Positions 1 through 9,013 of a DNA stretch of 64,000 nucleotides are shown in pieces. This stretch comes from an uncultured Acidovorax sp. (GTDB taxonomy: Bacteria; Pseudomonadota; Gammaproteobacteria; Burkholderiales; Burkholderiaceae_C): the NCBI GenBank assembly GCA_913774955.1, contig CAJYKV010000007.1, positions 397,693 through 461,692 on the forward strand. The letters run 5' to 3'. The notes under the pieces were generated by a model that ran no database searches, was not told the DNA's origin, and was given only the letters and a program-made list of their open reading frames with translations. The position numbers were made by a program, and so were the translations under genes. Within the stretch, counting starts at the first letter, position 1. Each line of letters begins with the position of its first letter.

Positions 1-68
1 CCATGCAGGCGGCACCCGTTTGACTTCGCTCAACACGCCGCAAGCGCGGGCGCGCCACAGTGCGCACC

Positions 69-692
69 ATGTTCCCGATCCCTTCCACCGATCCCTCCGT
101 GCCCTGCGAAGTGGCCGCCGCCGGCCAGCTGCTGCGCCAGCGCCGCCAGCAGTCCGCCTCGGTGCTGCACCTCGACAGCGGCCGCGTGGTGTTCGGCGTG
201 CGCGAGGAGGGACAGCTGCGGCACCAGCTCGGTGCGGTGGACGGCCCCTTCTGGCTCGATGCCGCATCGGCCCTGCTGGGCCAGCCCTGCCCGGTGGACA
301 TGGTGGCGGATTCGCGCGTGCAGCTGCGCCGCGTGCCGCTGGCGGCCTTCCAGCAAGAGGTGGCGCTGCTGCCGGACACCGTGCGGCGGCTGGTGCGCGA
401 CATGGCGGCCGGCTACCTGCAGCAGACCGAGCTGGCCGTGAGCCGGCTCGCGCAGGATGCGGAATCCCGCTGCGCCCAGTGGCTGCTGCGCCATGCCGAG
501 CCGGGCGACGGCGGCGCGCTGCGCGTGACCCTGAGCCAGCGCAAGCGCCTCATCGCGGCGCAGCTCGGCATCGCGCCCGAGACCTTCTCGCGCGTGCTGC
601 GCCACCTGCGCGAACACGGCCTCATCGCCGGCACGGGCAACGTGCTCGTGCTGCCGCAGCCCGGCGAACTGCGGATGGTCGCGGGGGGCTGA
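69..692 (+). CDS. Crp/Fnr-family transcriptional regulator
   Basis: 207-aa protein with the layout of the Crp/Fnr family: an N-terminal cyclic-nucleotide-binding-like beta barrel (about residues 15-110), a dimer helix, and a C-terminal winged helix-turn-helix. The recognition part is visible as LIAAQLGIAPETFSRVLRHL near residues 160-180, where the ETFSR core is typical of this family. No FNR-type N-terminal cysteine cluster is present, so direct Fe-S oxygen sensing is unlikely; the ligand cannot be read from sequence. I chose ATG 69; an in-frame GTG at 60 would add three residues. The next gene in the same direction is a diguanylate cyclase 263 bp away, too far to assume one transcript. Confidence 0.85.
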   Translation: MFPIPSTDPSVPCEVAAAGQLLRQRRQQSASVLHLDSGRVVFGVREEGQLRHQLGAVDGPFWLDAASALLGQPCPVDMVADSRVQLRRVPLAAFQQEVALLPDTVRRLVRDMAAGYLQQTELAVSRLAQDAESRCAQWLLRHAEPGDGGALRVTLSQRKRLIAAQLGIAPETFSRVLRHLREHGLIAGTGNVLVLPQPGELRMVAGG

Positions 693-955
693 CGCTCCGG
701 GCGCCGTTCGCCGTGCTGCGGCCGGCCATGGGCGCGGGTCACGTGACTGCCGGGCCGGGAAGCCTCCGCAGCCGGCGTGGCAATCCGGATTCACCCCGGC
801 GCGCTCCCCGGGTTCTACCCAACCTCCCGGCGCAGGGTGGCTGCGTATAGTGGACCGGAACGCCCCTGGCACCTGCCGCGGGACGACCCTCCCTGCAGCA
901 TGCCCCGCGATACACCGACCTCCCGCCCCGCATGCGCACTCTCCCGGGAGCGCGC

Positions 956-3214
956 ATGACCCGCCCGACGGCCGCGCCGGTGGCCGCGCGCCTGCGCCTG
1001 CGCCCCTTCGCGACGGTGCACGATGGCCGGGACGGCGGCTGGCACATGCCGGGCCCTCTGGTGCTGCGCATCATGGTGGCGGCGGTGTTGGCCGTGCTGC
1101 TGGCCGGCGGGCTCGGTGCCTGGCTGGTGGCCCGCTCCGCGCAGCAGATGGCGCTGGAACGGCTCATGGAGCGCCAGGCCGACGAGGTCGAGGCCGTGGC
1201 GCTGCTGCTGTCCAGCAAGATCGAACAGAACCAGCGCGTGCTGGCCACGCTAGCGGAAAGCATTCCGGCCGCGCTGCTGGAATCGCCCGGTGCGCTCGAT
1301 GTGGCGCTGCGGCAGGGCCTGCCCGCCGCACGCTTTTTCGACGCACTGCAGATCGCCCGGCGCGATGGCAGCCTGAGCCTGCAGTGGCAGAACGGCCGCC
1401 TGCACGAAGGCGCGCAGCTGGATCCGGCCGAACGCGACCAGCTGCGGCGCACGCTGCTGGAAGGCAAACCGCTCGTGTCCGGCGTGATCGGCAGCACGCC
1501 GGCGGACGGCCGCATCATGTTCAGCCTGCCGCTGCGCACCGCCGAGGAAGGCGCCGTCGTGCAGGGCGCGCTCGCGGGCACGCTGCGGCTGCAGTCGCAG
1601 GGGCTGCTGCCGCCATCGATGGCGCTGCCGGCGCGCACGGATTCGAAACTGGTCGTCTTCACGCGCGACGGCACCATCCTCGCGCATCCGGACGCCTCGC
1701 GCGTGTTCGGCCGGGTGGGCGACGAGGACGGCCTGGCCCCGGTGTACGAGAAGGCACTGCAGGCCGGACAGGCGGCGGTGGCGGGCAGGGGGGTCTCGGA
1801 GGCCGTGGGCGGCCACGTGGTGAGCGTGGCCGGCATGCCGCTGCCGCAGTGGCTGGTGGCGCGCGTGAGCGACGGCGCAGCCTCCGGGCTGGATCCGGTG
1901 GCGGGATGGCGCCAGTGGGGGCTGGGGCGCGCGGCCCTGGTCACGGTCTGCGCGGCGCTGCTGGCCGCGCTGGCCATCGCCTGGTTCGCGCAGCCGCTGG
2001 CCCGCGTCTGCCGCCGCGCATCCCACGTGGGCGGCGCCGATCTCTCCGGCGACGCGCCGTGGCCGCGCGGCGCGGGCGAGGTGGATGCGATCGGCCAGGC
2101 CTGCCGCGCGCTGCTGCAGGACTGCCGCACGGCGCGGCAGGAGGCCGGCGTGCTGCAGGACCGGTTCCAGGCCGTGCTCGACCATGCGCCCGCGGGCATC
2201 GTCATCACCCGCGCCGGCATGCTGGAAGTGGTGGGCATGGAGGCCTGCCGCCTCCTGGGCTACGAGCCGCACGAACTGCAGGGCCAGCCCGCGCGGCGGC
2301 TCTACGCGAGCGATGCGGCATATGCGGAACTCGGCCGGCGCGTGCGTGCCGAATTCGCCGCCCATGGCGCCTTCGACGGCGACGTGTGCTTCCTGCGCAA
2401 GGACGGCGGTGTCGTGTGGGCGCGTGTGCTGGGCCGCGCGGTGCGCGACGGCGCGACGGCGGAGGCGAGCGGCACCGTGTGGATGCTGGAAGACCTGACC
2501 GCCGCGCGCGAGGCCCGGCGCCAGCGGGACTGGCCGGCCGGGCACGACCCGCTCACCCAGCTGGCCAACCGCGAGGCCTTCCGGCAGCGGCTCTACGCCC
2601 TGCTCACCGACCACGCGCAGCGGCCCGTTCTGGTGCGTACGCCGCACCAGGACGGTGCCGCCGCAGAGAGTGATGCCGATGGGATGGCCAGGGCGCACGA
2701 CGAATCCGCGGCCGCTGGCGAACCCCGTGCCGCGCAGACGGCCGATGCGGCGGAGGAGGGCGGTGCCGGCGTGGTGCTGTTCCTCGATCTCGACCATTTC
2801 ACGGTGGTGAACGCCATCGCCGGCCACGATGCCGGCGACGACGTGCTGCGCCACGTCGGCCGCCTCATCGAGAACCAGGTGCGGCACGTGGGCTGGGCCG
2901 CGCGCCTGGGCGGCGACGAGTTCGCGGTGGTGCTGCCCGGCTGCGCGCTGGCCCGCGGCATGTCGATCGCAGCGCAGCTCTGCGCGGCGGTGCATGCCTG
3001 GGAGCCGGCCTATGCCGGCCGCACCTACACCCTGGGCGTGAGCATTGGCCTGGTGCCGCTGGACGGCAGCACCTACGACGTCTCGGCCGTGCTCCATGCG
3101 GCCGACATGGCCTGCTACGAGGCCAAGCGCGCGGGCCGCAACCGGGTGGAGGTACGCCGGCTGCGGCCGGAGCGCCAGGGGGCGGTGGCTTCCGGGAGTG
3201 CCGAGGCGTACTGA
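956..3214 (+). CDS. membrane-bound sensor diguanylate cyclase (dCache-like, PAS, GGDEF)
   Basis: 752-aa protein predicted to make cyclic di-GMP from two GTP. Two membrane segments (about residues 36-59 and 325-347) bracket a periplasmic Cache-like sensor. A PAS domain (about 405-515) and a C-terminal GGDEF domain follow. The GGDEF motif is intact (652-656, context RLGGDEFAVV) and the nucleotide-binding DLDHF strand is present (611-615), so it is probably active. The RxxD inhibitory site five residues before GGDEF is absent. The stretch between DPLTQLANR (531-539) and DLDHF is about 40 residues longer than usual and looks unstructured. ATG 956 has GGGAG five bases upstream and is preferred over ATG 932. 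A TATAGT hexamer at 846-851 is a possible -10 element. No EAL domain. Confidence 0.9.
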   Translation: MTRPTAAPVAARLRLRPFATVHDGRDGGWHMPGPLVLRIMVAAVLAVLLAGGLGAWLVARSAQQMALERLMERQADEVEAVALLLSSKIEQNQRVLATLAESIPAALLESPGALDVALRQGLPAARFFDALQIARRDGSLSLQWQNGRLHEGAQLDPAERDQLRRTLLEGKPLVSGVIGSTPADGRIMFSLPLRTAEEGAVVQGALAGTLRLQSQGLLPPSMALPARTDSKLVVFTRDGTILAHPDASRVFGRVGDEDGLAPVYEKALQAGQAAVAGRGVSEAVGGHVVSVAGMPLPQWLVARVSDGAASGLDPVAGWRQWGLGRAALVTVCAALLAALAIAWFAQPLARVCRRASHVGGADLSGDAPWPRGAGEVDAIGQACRALLQDCRTARQEAGVLQDRFQAVLDHAPAGIVITRAGMLEVVGMEACRLLGYEPHELQGQPARRLYASDAAYAELGRRVRAEFAAHGAFDGDVCFLRKDGGVVWARVLGRAVRDGATAEASGTVWMLEDLTAAREARRQRDWPAGHDPLTQLANREAFRQRLYALLTDHAQRPVLVRTPHQDGAAAESDADGMARAHDESAAAGEPRAAQTADAAEEGGAGVVLFLDLDHFTVVNAIAGHDAGDDVLRHVGRLIENQVRHVGWAARLGGDEFAVVLPGCALARGMSIAAQLCAAVHAWEPAYAGRTYTLGVSIGLVPLDGSTYDVSAVLHAADMACYEAKRAGRNRVEVRRLRPERQGAVASGSAEAY

Positions 3215-3326
3215 GAGCGTCTGGCACGACCCTTCTGGCGTCGTTGCCGCATCTTGCCGTGCCCACCGTACTGCCTGCGATACGGCGCCTGGCCAGAACC
3301 GCTTCGCTGGGTCGTGTCAGCCGCTC
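3215..3326 (+). repeat. dispersed 112-bp inverted-repeat element, copy 1
   Basis: The left end GAGCGTCTGGCACGACCC and the reverse complement of the right end GAGCGGCTGACACGACCC agree at 16 of 18 positions, giving terminal inverted repeats. An inner pair, TTCTGGC and GCCAGAA, extends a long imperfect hairpin. The same sequence occurs reverse-complemented at 31885-31996 (also 112 bp) and, more diverged, at 30082-30195. No ORF fits inside it. It starts at the base right after the TGA of the diguanylate cyclase gene. A MITE or REPIN-like element is the best description. Confidence 0.85.
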
Positions 3327-3742
3327 TGGATGCGGTGCCGCGTGGCTTGGCGTAGCGTGAACCCGATGACATGTCCATGGCCATCGTGGAAACATTTTGG
3401 CCTTCGGAACGGAGCGCGTGCCCGCCTCGAAAAAGCGACTGCGCGGGGGCATAGTGCGTGGCGCACACGGAGTGCCGCATCGGCGCTTCCTGAGGTGGGT
3501 GACTTCGTCGCTGCCGGATGTGCTTCACAAGGGGAACACGAGGAATGTCGCGCCTATCGGCTGAGGGACGGGCCAGCAGGGCCCGCAGAGGAAGGGGCCA
3601 TCCCGTTCGGACCAACACTCTGCGTCCGGGCGGATGGCGGACACGGGGGCCGGTGGGAGCGCCCGCCGCATCGGCCTGCACACGTGCGTGGCGCGGCACG
3701 CCCACGGGCCGGGGCCCGGGCCTCGAATCTGCCGAGGCATCC
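3327..3742. other. non-coding gap without recognisable features
   Basis: 416 bases between repeat copy 1 and the next gene. The downstream reading frame stays open upstream to about 3518, but that extension (75 residues) is low-complexity Arg/Gly/Pro without homology I recognise, and I treat it as untranslated. No convincing promoter, terminator or RNA gene seen. Confidence 0.5.
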
Positions 3743-4444
3743 ATGACGGGAAATCATCTGCGTCGAAAGGCGCGTGGCCGCAGGGTCTTGCTGGCGCTCG
3801 TACTGCTCTGCGGTGCGTACACCGGCTGGTGGTGGTGGGACAGTGCCTGCTGCGACCGGCAGGACGGGTATTCCATCCGCGGCCTGTGCCTGATGCAACT
3901 GCGCGACCGCGCCGAAGCAGGCGAGCCGACCGCCCAATGGGCATACGGTGACTATCTCCAGGGCGATGGGCGGGAGTACGAGGGCCTGGCCTGGATGCTT
4001 CGCGCCATGCACGGTGCGCGCACCGGATCCGAACTCGGAAACCCCCTGATCGGCTACTGCGACCGCGTCCCCGGGTTCGAGGGGCGCACGGTGGAATCCG
4101 CCATGCTGCGCGTTGCGGAGAAAAGCCCCGATGCGCATCTGCGGCTCTTGCAGCTCTACACCGACCGGCGCTGCAGCGCGTTCGACCTGGACAAGGCGGC
4201 AGCGCAGATTCCGCGGCTGACGCAGTGCGCGCCTCTTTCCCTGGAGCAGACCCTCCGGGTGGCGCAGGAAGCCGGCCACCCTGTCGATCCCGCCACGCGG
4301 CAGGCCATGCGGGCGAATCTCGCGCTGTGCGCCCGGGAGGTGGCCGGTCCGACGCCCGTCGCCCATGCCGTGCAGGAATCCATGCCCGTGCGCCAGCGCG
4401 ACCTGGAAGCGCTGTCACGCCGGCTGGAAGCGCTGGACCGCTGA
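3743..4444 (+). CDS. uncharacterised single-pass membrane protein with Sel1-like segment
   Basis: 233-aa protein I do not recognise. A basic N-terminus (RRKARGRR) is followed by one hydrophobic segment (about residues 13-30) ending in GWWWWDS, then a region with several cysteines. The stretch AEAGEPTAQWAYGDYLQ resembles one Sel1/TPR-like helix pair, and the rest appears helical. The topology suggests an inner-membrane anchor with a periplasmic C-terminal part. Start at ATG 3743, with GAGG at 3734-3737 upstream. The following gene (4454) is a shortened relative starting 9 bp after this stop, so the two are probably co-transcribed. Function unknown; no link to the convergent xdhB gene is evident. 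Confidence 0.65.
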   Translation: MTGNHLRRKARGRRVLLALVLLCGAYTGWWWWDSACCDRQDGYSIRGLCLMQLRDRAEAGEPTAQWAYGDYLQGDGREYEGLAWMLRAMHGARTGSELGNPLIGYCDRVPGFEGRTVESAMLRVAEKSPDAHLRLLQLYTDRRCSAFDLDKAAAQIPRLTQCAPLSLEQTLRVAQEAGHPVDPATRQAMRANLALCAREVAGPTPVAHAVQESMPVRQRDLEALSRRLEALDR

Positions 4445-4453
4445 GGTGGCCTG

Positions 4454-4726
4454 ATGGCGAGGCTGTCGTGGTGGCACCGGTGCAGCTGCGGATGGAAGTT
4501 CCTGCTCACCTTCCTGTCCGTGTTCGGCGCATGGACGGGCTGGTGGTGGATCGACAGCGCCCGCACCTGCGACCGGCAGGCACCGGCCGCGCTGCACGGC
4601 TTCTGCCTGATGCAGGTGCGCGAGCGGGCCCGGCAGGGCGATGCCGCGGCGCAGCGGGCCTACGGGCGCTACCTCGAAGCCCACGGGGAACACGGGCCCG
4701 ACAGCGCTCGGGCCGATCGCCGGTAG
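4454..4726 (+). CDS. short paralogue of the preceding membrane protein
   Basis: 90-aa protein that matches the N-terminal third of the gene at 3743. Shared features, in order, are a hydrophobic segment, the aromatic GWWW-DS motif, CDRQ, CLMQ-R-RA, and the Sel1-like AYG-YLE segment. It stops about 20 residues later with a charged tail, where the neighbour continues for another 150 residues. It looks like a tandem duplicate that lost its C-terminal part. It ends 9 bp before the end of convergent xdhB. Whether it is functional is unknown. Confidence 0.55.
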   Translation: MARLSWWHRCSCGWKFLLTFLSVFGAWTGWWWIDSARTCDRQAPAALHGFCLMQVRERARQGDAAAQRAYGRYLEAHGEHGPDSARADRR

Positions 4727-4735
4727 CGCGCGCCT

Positions 4736-7207
4736 TCAATCGTCCCGCACGCCCCCGAGCGCGCGCAGCACGTTCTCGGCCGTGGCGGGCGCCAGGAGGC
4801 GCACCGGTTCGTCCGCCACGCCCTCCGCGCGCTCTCCGCGTGCGGCGGCGACGGCATCGCGCAGCGCCTCGTAGACGCTCACGGCCAGCATGAAGGGCGG
4901 TTCGCCCACGGCCTTGCTGCCGCCCACGTTGTCCTCGCGGTTGGGCTCGTGCCACAGGTCCACCCGCAAGTGGGCCGGGATGTCGCCCGTGGCTGGGATC
5001 TTGTAGGTGCTGGGCGCATGCGTGGCGAGCCGGCCCCGGCCGTCCCAGACGAGCTGCTCGGTGGTGAGCCAGCCCATGCCCTGCACGAAGCCGCCCTCGA
5101 TCTGGCCGATGTCGATGGCGGGGTTGATGCTGCGGCCCGCGTCGTGGAGGATGTCCACGGCGAGTACGCGGCTCTCGCCGGTGAGCGTGTCGACCGCCAC
5201 CTCTGTGCAGGCCGCGCCATAGGCGAAGTAGTAGAACGGGCGCCCGGTGAGCGTGGTCTTGTCGTAGTGGATCTTGGGCGTGCGGTAGAAGCCGTCGCTC
5301 CAGAGCTGGATGCGGTTGGCATAGGCGGCCTGCACCACGTCGCGCCAGGCGTGCGAACGCTTCGGCGAAGTGATCCGGCCGTTCTCGAACTGCACCGCTC
5401 CCGCGCCGCAGTGGTCCAGGCCCGCCACGAAGGCCGCGAGGTTGTCACGCACATGGCGCGCGGCGAACTGCGCGGCGCGGCCGTTCAGGTCGGTGCCGCT
5501 CGACGCCGCGGTGGCGCTGGCGTTGGGCACCTTGCTGGTGTCGCTCGCGGTGACCAGCACGCGGTCGAGCGGCACGCCCAGTTCGTCGGCCACGATCTGC
5601 GCCACCTTGGTGTGCAGCCCTTGGCCCATTTCGGTGCCGCCGTGGTTCACCTGCACGCTGCCGTCGGTGTAGACGTGCACCAGTGCGCCGGCCTGGTTGA
5701 ACAGCGTGGCCGTGAAGCTGATGCCGAACTTCACCGGCGTGACGGCGAGGCCCCGCTTCAAGGTGGGATGGCGCGCGTTCCAGTCCGCCACCGCCGCGCG
5801 CCGCTCGCGGTACCGTGCGGTCTGTTCCAGCCGGGGCAGCAGGTCGTGCAGCACGTTGTCTTCCACGGCCATCTGGTAGTGCGTGACGTTGCGGTCCTCC
5901 AGCCCGTAGAGGTTGGCCATGCGCACGTCGAGCGGGTCGAGCCCGAGCGCACGCGCCACGTCGCCGAGGATGGTCTCGATCGCGATCACGCCCTGCGGCC
6001 CGCCGAAGCCGCGGAAGGCCGTGTGGCTCTGGAGGTTCGTCTTGCAGCGGTACGAGGCAATCTCTACGTTCTCTAGGAAATACGCGTTGTCGCAATGGAA
6101 CACCGCGCGGTCGGCCACCGGGCCGGAGAGATCGGCCGAGAAGCCGCAGTTCACCGCCATGCGCAGCCGCAGGCCCTGGAGGCGGCCGGCATCGTCGAAG
6201 CCCACCTCCCAGTCGTAGGCGAACGGATGGCGCTTGCCGGTGACCATGAAGTCGTCATCGCGGTCCAGCCGCAGCTTCACGGGCCGGCCCGTCTTGTGCG
6301 CCGCCACGGCGGCCCACACCGCCATGTGGCCGGCCTGCGTCTCCTTGCCTCCGAAGCCGCCGCCCATGCGGCGGCACGTCACGGTGACGCGGTGGCTGTC
6401 GAGGCCGAGCGCATGCGCCACCCAGTGCTGCACCTCGCCCGGGTGCTGGGTGCTCGAATGCACCTGCCACTGGCCCTGCTCCTGGGGCAGGACGTAGGCG
6501 ATCTGGCCTTCCAGGTAGAAATGCTCCTGGCCGCCCACCTCGAGCGTGCCCTGCAGGCGGTGGGGCGCCGCCGCCAGGGCCGCAGGCGCGTCGCCGCGGC
6601 GCACGGTGACGGGCGGCAGCACGTAGCTCTCCTGCGCCAGCGCGTCGTGCACCGAGAGCACGGCCGGCAGTTCCTCGATGTCCAGCTGCACCAGCCGCGC
6701 GGCGCGCCGCGCCTGCGCCACGGTGTCGGCCAGCACGAGGCCGATCACCTGGCCGGCGAACTGCACCGTGTCCTGCGCGAACACGGGCTCGTCGTGCGCG
6801 AAGGCGGCGAGCACCCGGTCGCCGGGCACGTCGGCCGCGAGCACGATGTCGCGCACGCCGGCGAGGGCGCGGGCCGCCGCGGCATCCACGCCGCGCAGGC
6901 GGCCGTGCGCGATGGGCGAGAGGATGGGCGCCGCATGCAGCGTGCCCTTCCATTCGGGCAGGTCGTCGATGTACTGCGCCGTGCCCGCCACCTGGGCGCG
7001 CGCGCTTTCATGGATCTGGGAGACGCCCACGGCGCGGCGTGCGCTGCGGGGCGTGCCGTCGAGGCCGGGCGGCGGTGCCTCGCCGGCCATCGGGCCGGCG
7101 GCGCCCTCCGCGTCGGCGCGCGCGGCGACCGGGTCCGCGTCCGCATCGCGGCTCAGCGGGCCCTCGGGCGCGGTGCTGGCGGGCAGGGTGTCGTCGCGGC
7201 GGTTCAT
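4736..7207 (-). CDS. xdhB: xanthine dehydrogenase, molybdopterin-binding large subunit
   Basis: 823-aa large subunit of the two-subunit bacterial xanthine dehydrogenase, which oxidises hypoxanthine to xanthine and xanthine to urate at a molybdenum cofactor. Visible family motifs are GGGFGGKE, FRGFGGPQG and, near the C-terminus, AVGEPPFM carrying the catalytic glutamate (about residue 769). Length fits the family (about 770-830), with an extra roughly 50-residue acidic/Ala-rich N-terminus. Its ATG overlaps the xdhA TGA (ATGA), so the subunits are translationally coupled. No xdhC, the usual maturation factor, follows; the minus-strand transcript meets the small membrane-protein genes head-on. 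Subunit naming follows the bacterial XdhA/XdhB convention. Confidence 0.96.
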   Translation of the reverse strand: MNRRDDTLPASTAPEGPLSRDADADPVAARADAEGAAGPMAGEAPPPGLDGTPRSARRAVGVSQIHESARAQVAGTAQYIDDLPEWKGTLHAAPILSPIAHGRLRGVDAAAARALAGVRDIVLAADVPGDRVLAAFAHDEPVFAQDTVQFAGQVIGLVLADTVAQARRAARLVQLDIEELPAVLSVHDALAQESYVLPPVTVRRGDAPAALAAAPHRLQGTLEVGGQEHFYLEGQIAYVLPQEQGQWQVHSSTQHPGEVQHWVAHALGLDSHRVTVTCRRMGGGFGGKETQAGHMAVWAAVAAHKTGRPVKLRLDRDDDFMVTGKRHPFAYDWEVGFDDAGRLQGLRLRMAVNCGFSADLSGPVADRAVFHCDNAYFLENVEIASYRCKTNLQSHTAFRGFGGPQGVIAIETILGDVARALGLDPLDVRMANLYGLEDRNVTHYQMAVEDNVLHDLLPRLEQTARYRERRAAVADWNARHPTLKRGLAVTPVKFGISFTATLFNQAGALVHVYTDGSVQVNHGGTEMGQGLHTKVAQIVADELGVPLDRVLVTASDTSKVPNASATAASSGTDLNGRAAQFAARHVRDNLAAFVAGLDHCGAGAVQFENGRITSPKRSHAWRDVVQAAYANRIQLWSDGFYRTPKIHYDKTTLTGRPFYYFAYGAACTEVAVDTLTGESRVLAVDILHDAGRSINPAIDIGQIEGGFVQGMGWLTTEQLVWDGRGRLATHAPSTYKIPATGDIPAHLRVDLWHEPNREDNVGGSKAVGEPPFMLAVSVYEALRDAVAAARGERAEGVADEPVRLLAPATAENVLRALGGVRDD

Positions 7208-8778
7208 GCCTGTTCCTCCAGCTGGGCCTGGGCCTGCGAGGGCGGTTGCGCCACCGGCACGAGTTGTTCGAGCGACACGGGCAGGGCGCTGTCATCCGCG
7301 GGATGTTCCGGGCTCTCCAGCCAGCAGCGGCGCATCAGCGAGGCCAGCACGGCGCGCCGGTAGGCGCCGCTCGCGCGCATGTCGGAAATGGGCGTGAACT
7401 CCGCCTGCAGTGCCTCGCCCGCGCGCAGCGCAGCGGCTTCGCTCCAGGGCTGGCCGGCGAGCGCGGCTTCGGCGCCGCGTGCGCGCGCGGGCACCGCCGC
7501 CACGCCGCCCGCGCCGATGCGGGCCGACTGCACCGTGCCCTCCCGCACCGTCAGCAGCACCGCCAGGCAGACGGCGGAGATGTCGTCGTCGAAGCGTTTG
7601 GAGACCTTGTACGCGGCCAGCCGGTCGCCCGGCGCGGGTAGGGGAATGTCGATGCGCGCGACGATCTCGTCGGGCGCCAGCAGGTTCTTGCGGTAGCCGG
7701 TGTAGAAGTCTTCCAGCGGCAGGCTGCGCTCGCCGCGCACGCTGGCGAGCACGATGCGCGCACCGAGCGCGATCAGCACCGGCATCGAATCGCCGATCGG
7801 CGAGCCGTTGGCGACGTTGCCCCCCAGCGTGCCGGCATTGCGCACCGGCAGGCCGGCGAAGCGCTCGCCGAAGCGCCGCAGCGCCGGCCAGTGCGCGGCG
7901 AGGGCCGCGAAGGCGTCGTCCAGCGTGACGGCCGCGCCGATGGACAGCCGGCCGCCGGCGGTATCGATGCGGCGCAGCTCCTCGGCCCGGGTGACGTCGA
8001 GCACGCGCTCGAAGCGGCGGTGCTGCTTGGTGATCCACAGCCCCACGTCGGTGGTGCCGGCGACCACCTGCGCACCGGGGTGCGCGGCGCGCGCGGCCAG
8101 CAGTTCGGCGAGCGTGCCGGGAGCCAGGTAGCTGCCGTCCGGCGCATCGCCGTCCGGCCGCGCCGGGCCGGCCTGCAGCGCCCGCAGCCGCTCCAGCAGG
8201 GCGCTTTCGTCCACCGGCTGCAGCGGCAGCGCGGCCATGGAGCGCGCGGCGTCCAGGATCGGGCGGTAGCCCGTGCACCGGCAGAGGTTGCCCGACAGCT
8301 CGGCCACCGCGAGTTCGCGCGTGACCTCGCGGCCGCGGCATACGTGGTTCTGGTACATGCCGAAGAGGCTCATCACGAAGCCCGGCGTGCAGAAGCCGCA
8401 TTGGGAGCCATGGCACTGCACCATGGATTCCTGCGCGGGATGCAGCGGCGCGGGGGCGCCGTCGCCCTGGGATGGCGCCCCGCGCTGGATGAGCGGGTCG
8501 CGCGCCAGGTCTTCCACCGTCCAGAGCGCCATGCCGTCGACCGCGTGCGCGAGGCGGATGCAGCTGTTCACGGCCCGGAAGCGCACCCGGCCGTCCTCGG
8601 CCGAGCCCAGCACCACGGTGCAGGCGCCGCAGTCGCCTTCGCCGCAGCCTTCCTTCGTCCCGCAGTCGCCCAGGTCTTCCCGCAGCACCTCCAGCAGCGT
8701 GCGGTCGGGCGGAACGTGGTCCAGCGTCACGGGCTGGCCGCGGCGGAGGAAGCGGATCGGTCGGGAAACAGCGGTCAT
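7204..8778 (-). CDS. xdhA: xanthine dehydrogenase, FAD / 2Fe-2S small subunit
   Basis: 524-aa small subunit that takes electrons from the molybdenum centre through two [2Fe-2S] clusters to FAD and NAD+. The plant-ferredoxin-type cluster uses Cys45, Cys50 and Cys53 (CGEGDCGAC) plus a Cys near 75 (VNSCIRLA). The second cluster is in CHGSQCGFC and LCRCTGYRPI. A CO-dehydrogenase-type FAD domain follows (about residue 190 on). I start at ATG 8778 because the ferredoxin domain begins a few residues later; the frame stays open about 100 codons further upstream but that part is low complexity. It is the first gene of the xdhAB operon, divergent from the purine/nucleoside ABC transporter, with a 235-bp shared control region. 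Confidence 0.95.
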   Translation of the reverse strand: MTAVSRPIRFLRRGQPVTLDHVPPDRTLLEVLREDLGDCGTKEGCGEGDCGACTVVLGSAEDGRVRFRAVNSCIRLAHAVDGMALWTVEDLARDPLIQRGAPSQGDGAPAPLHPAQESMVQCHGSQCGFCTPGFVMSLFGMYQNHVCRGREVTRELAVAELSGNLCRCTGYRPILDAARSMAALPLQPVDESALLERLRALQAGPARPDGDAPDGSYLAPGTLAELLAARAAHPGAQVVAGTTDVGLWITKQHRRFERVLDVTRAEELRRIDTAGGRLSIGAAVTLDDAFAALAAHWPALRRFGERFAGLPVRNAGTLGGNVANGSPIGDSMPVLIALGARIVLASVRGERSLPLEDFYTGYRKNLLAPDEIVARIDIPLPAPGDRLAAYKVSKRFDDDISAVCLAVLLTVREGTVQSARIGAGGVAAVPARARGAEAALAGQPWSEAAALRAGEALQAEFTPISDMRASGAYRRAVLASLMRRCWLESPEHPADDSALPVSLEQLVPVAQPPSQAQAQLEEQA

Positions 8779-9013
8779 GCGCGGGGACTTTCGTGGGATC
8801 GGCACCCGGTGTCCGTCAGGAATGGACCGGGTGCAGGCCGTGTGCGGCCAGGAACGCACAGCGTAACCTGTCCAGGGGGCTCCTGCCACCGCAAATTCGA
8901 TGCCAGCGGCGGGCGCTTTCCGCCAGCGGCAGCGCGGCGGCACGGCGCTTGCATACTGTCGTGGTCGCGCCGTTTCCGCGCCGGCCAATTCAATCCAAGA
9001 GACAATCCCCCGC

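Noticed and set aside
3518-3742. 75-codon N-terminal extension of the membrane protein gene at 3743
   Set aside because: Low-complexity Arg/Gly/Pro translation, and the membrane helix plus basic start fit ATG 3743 with its GAGG.
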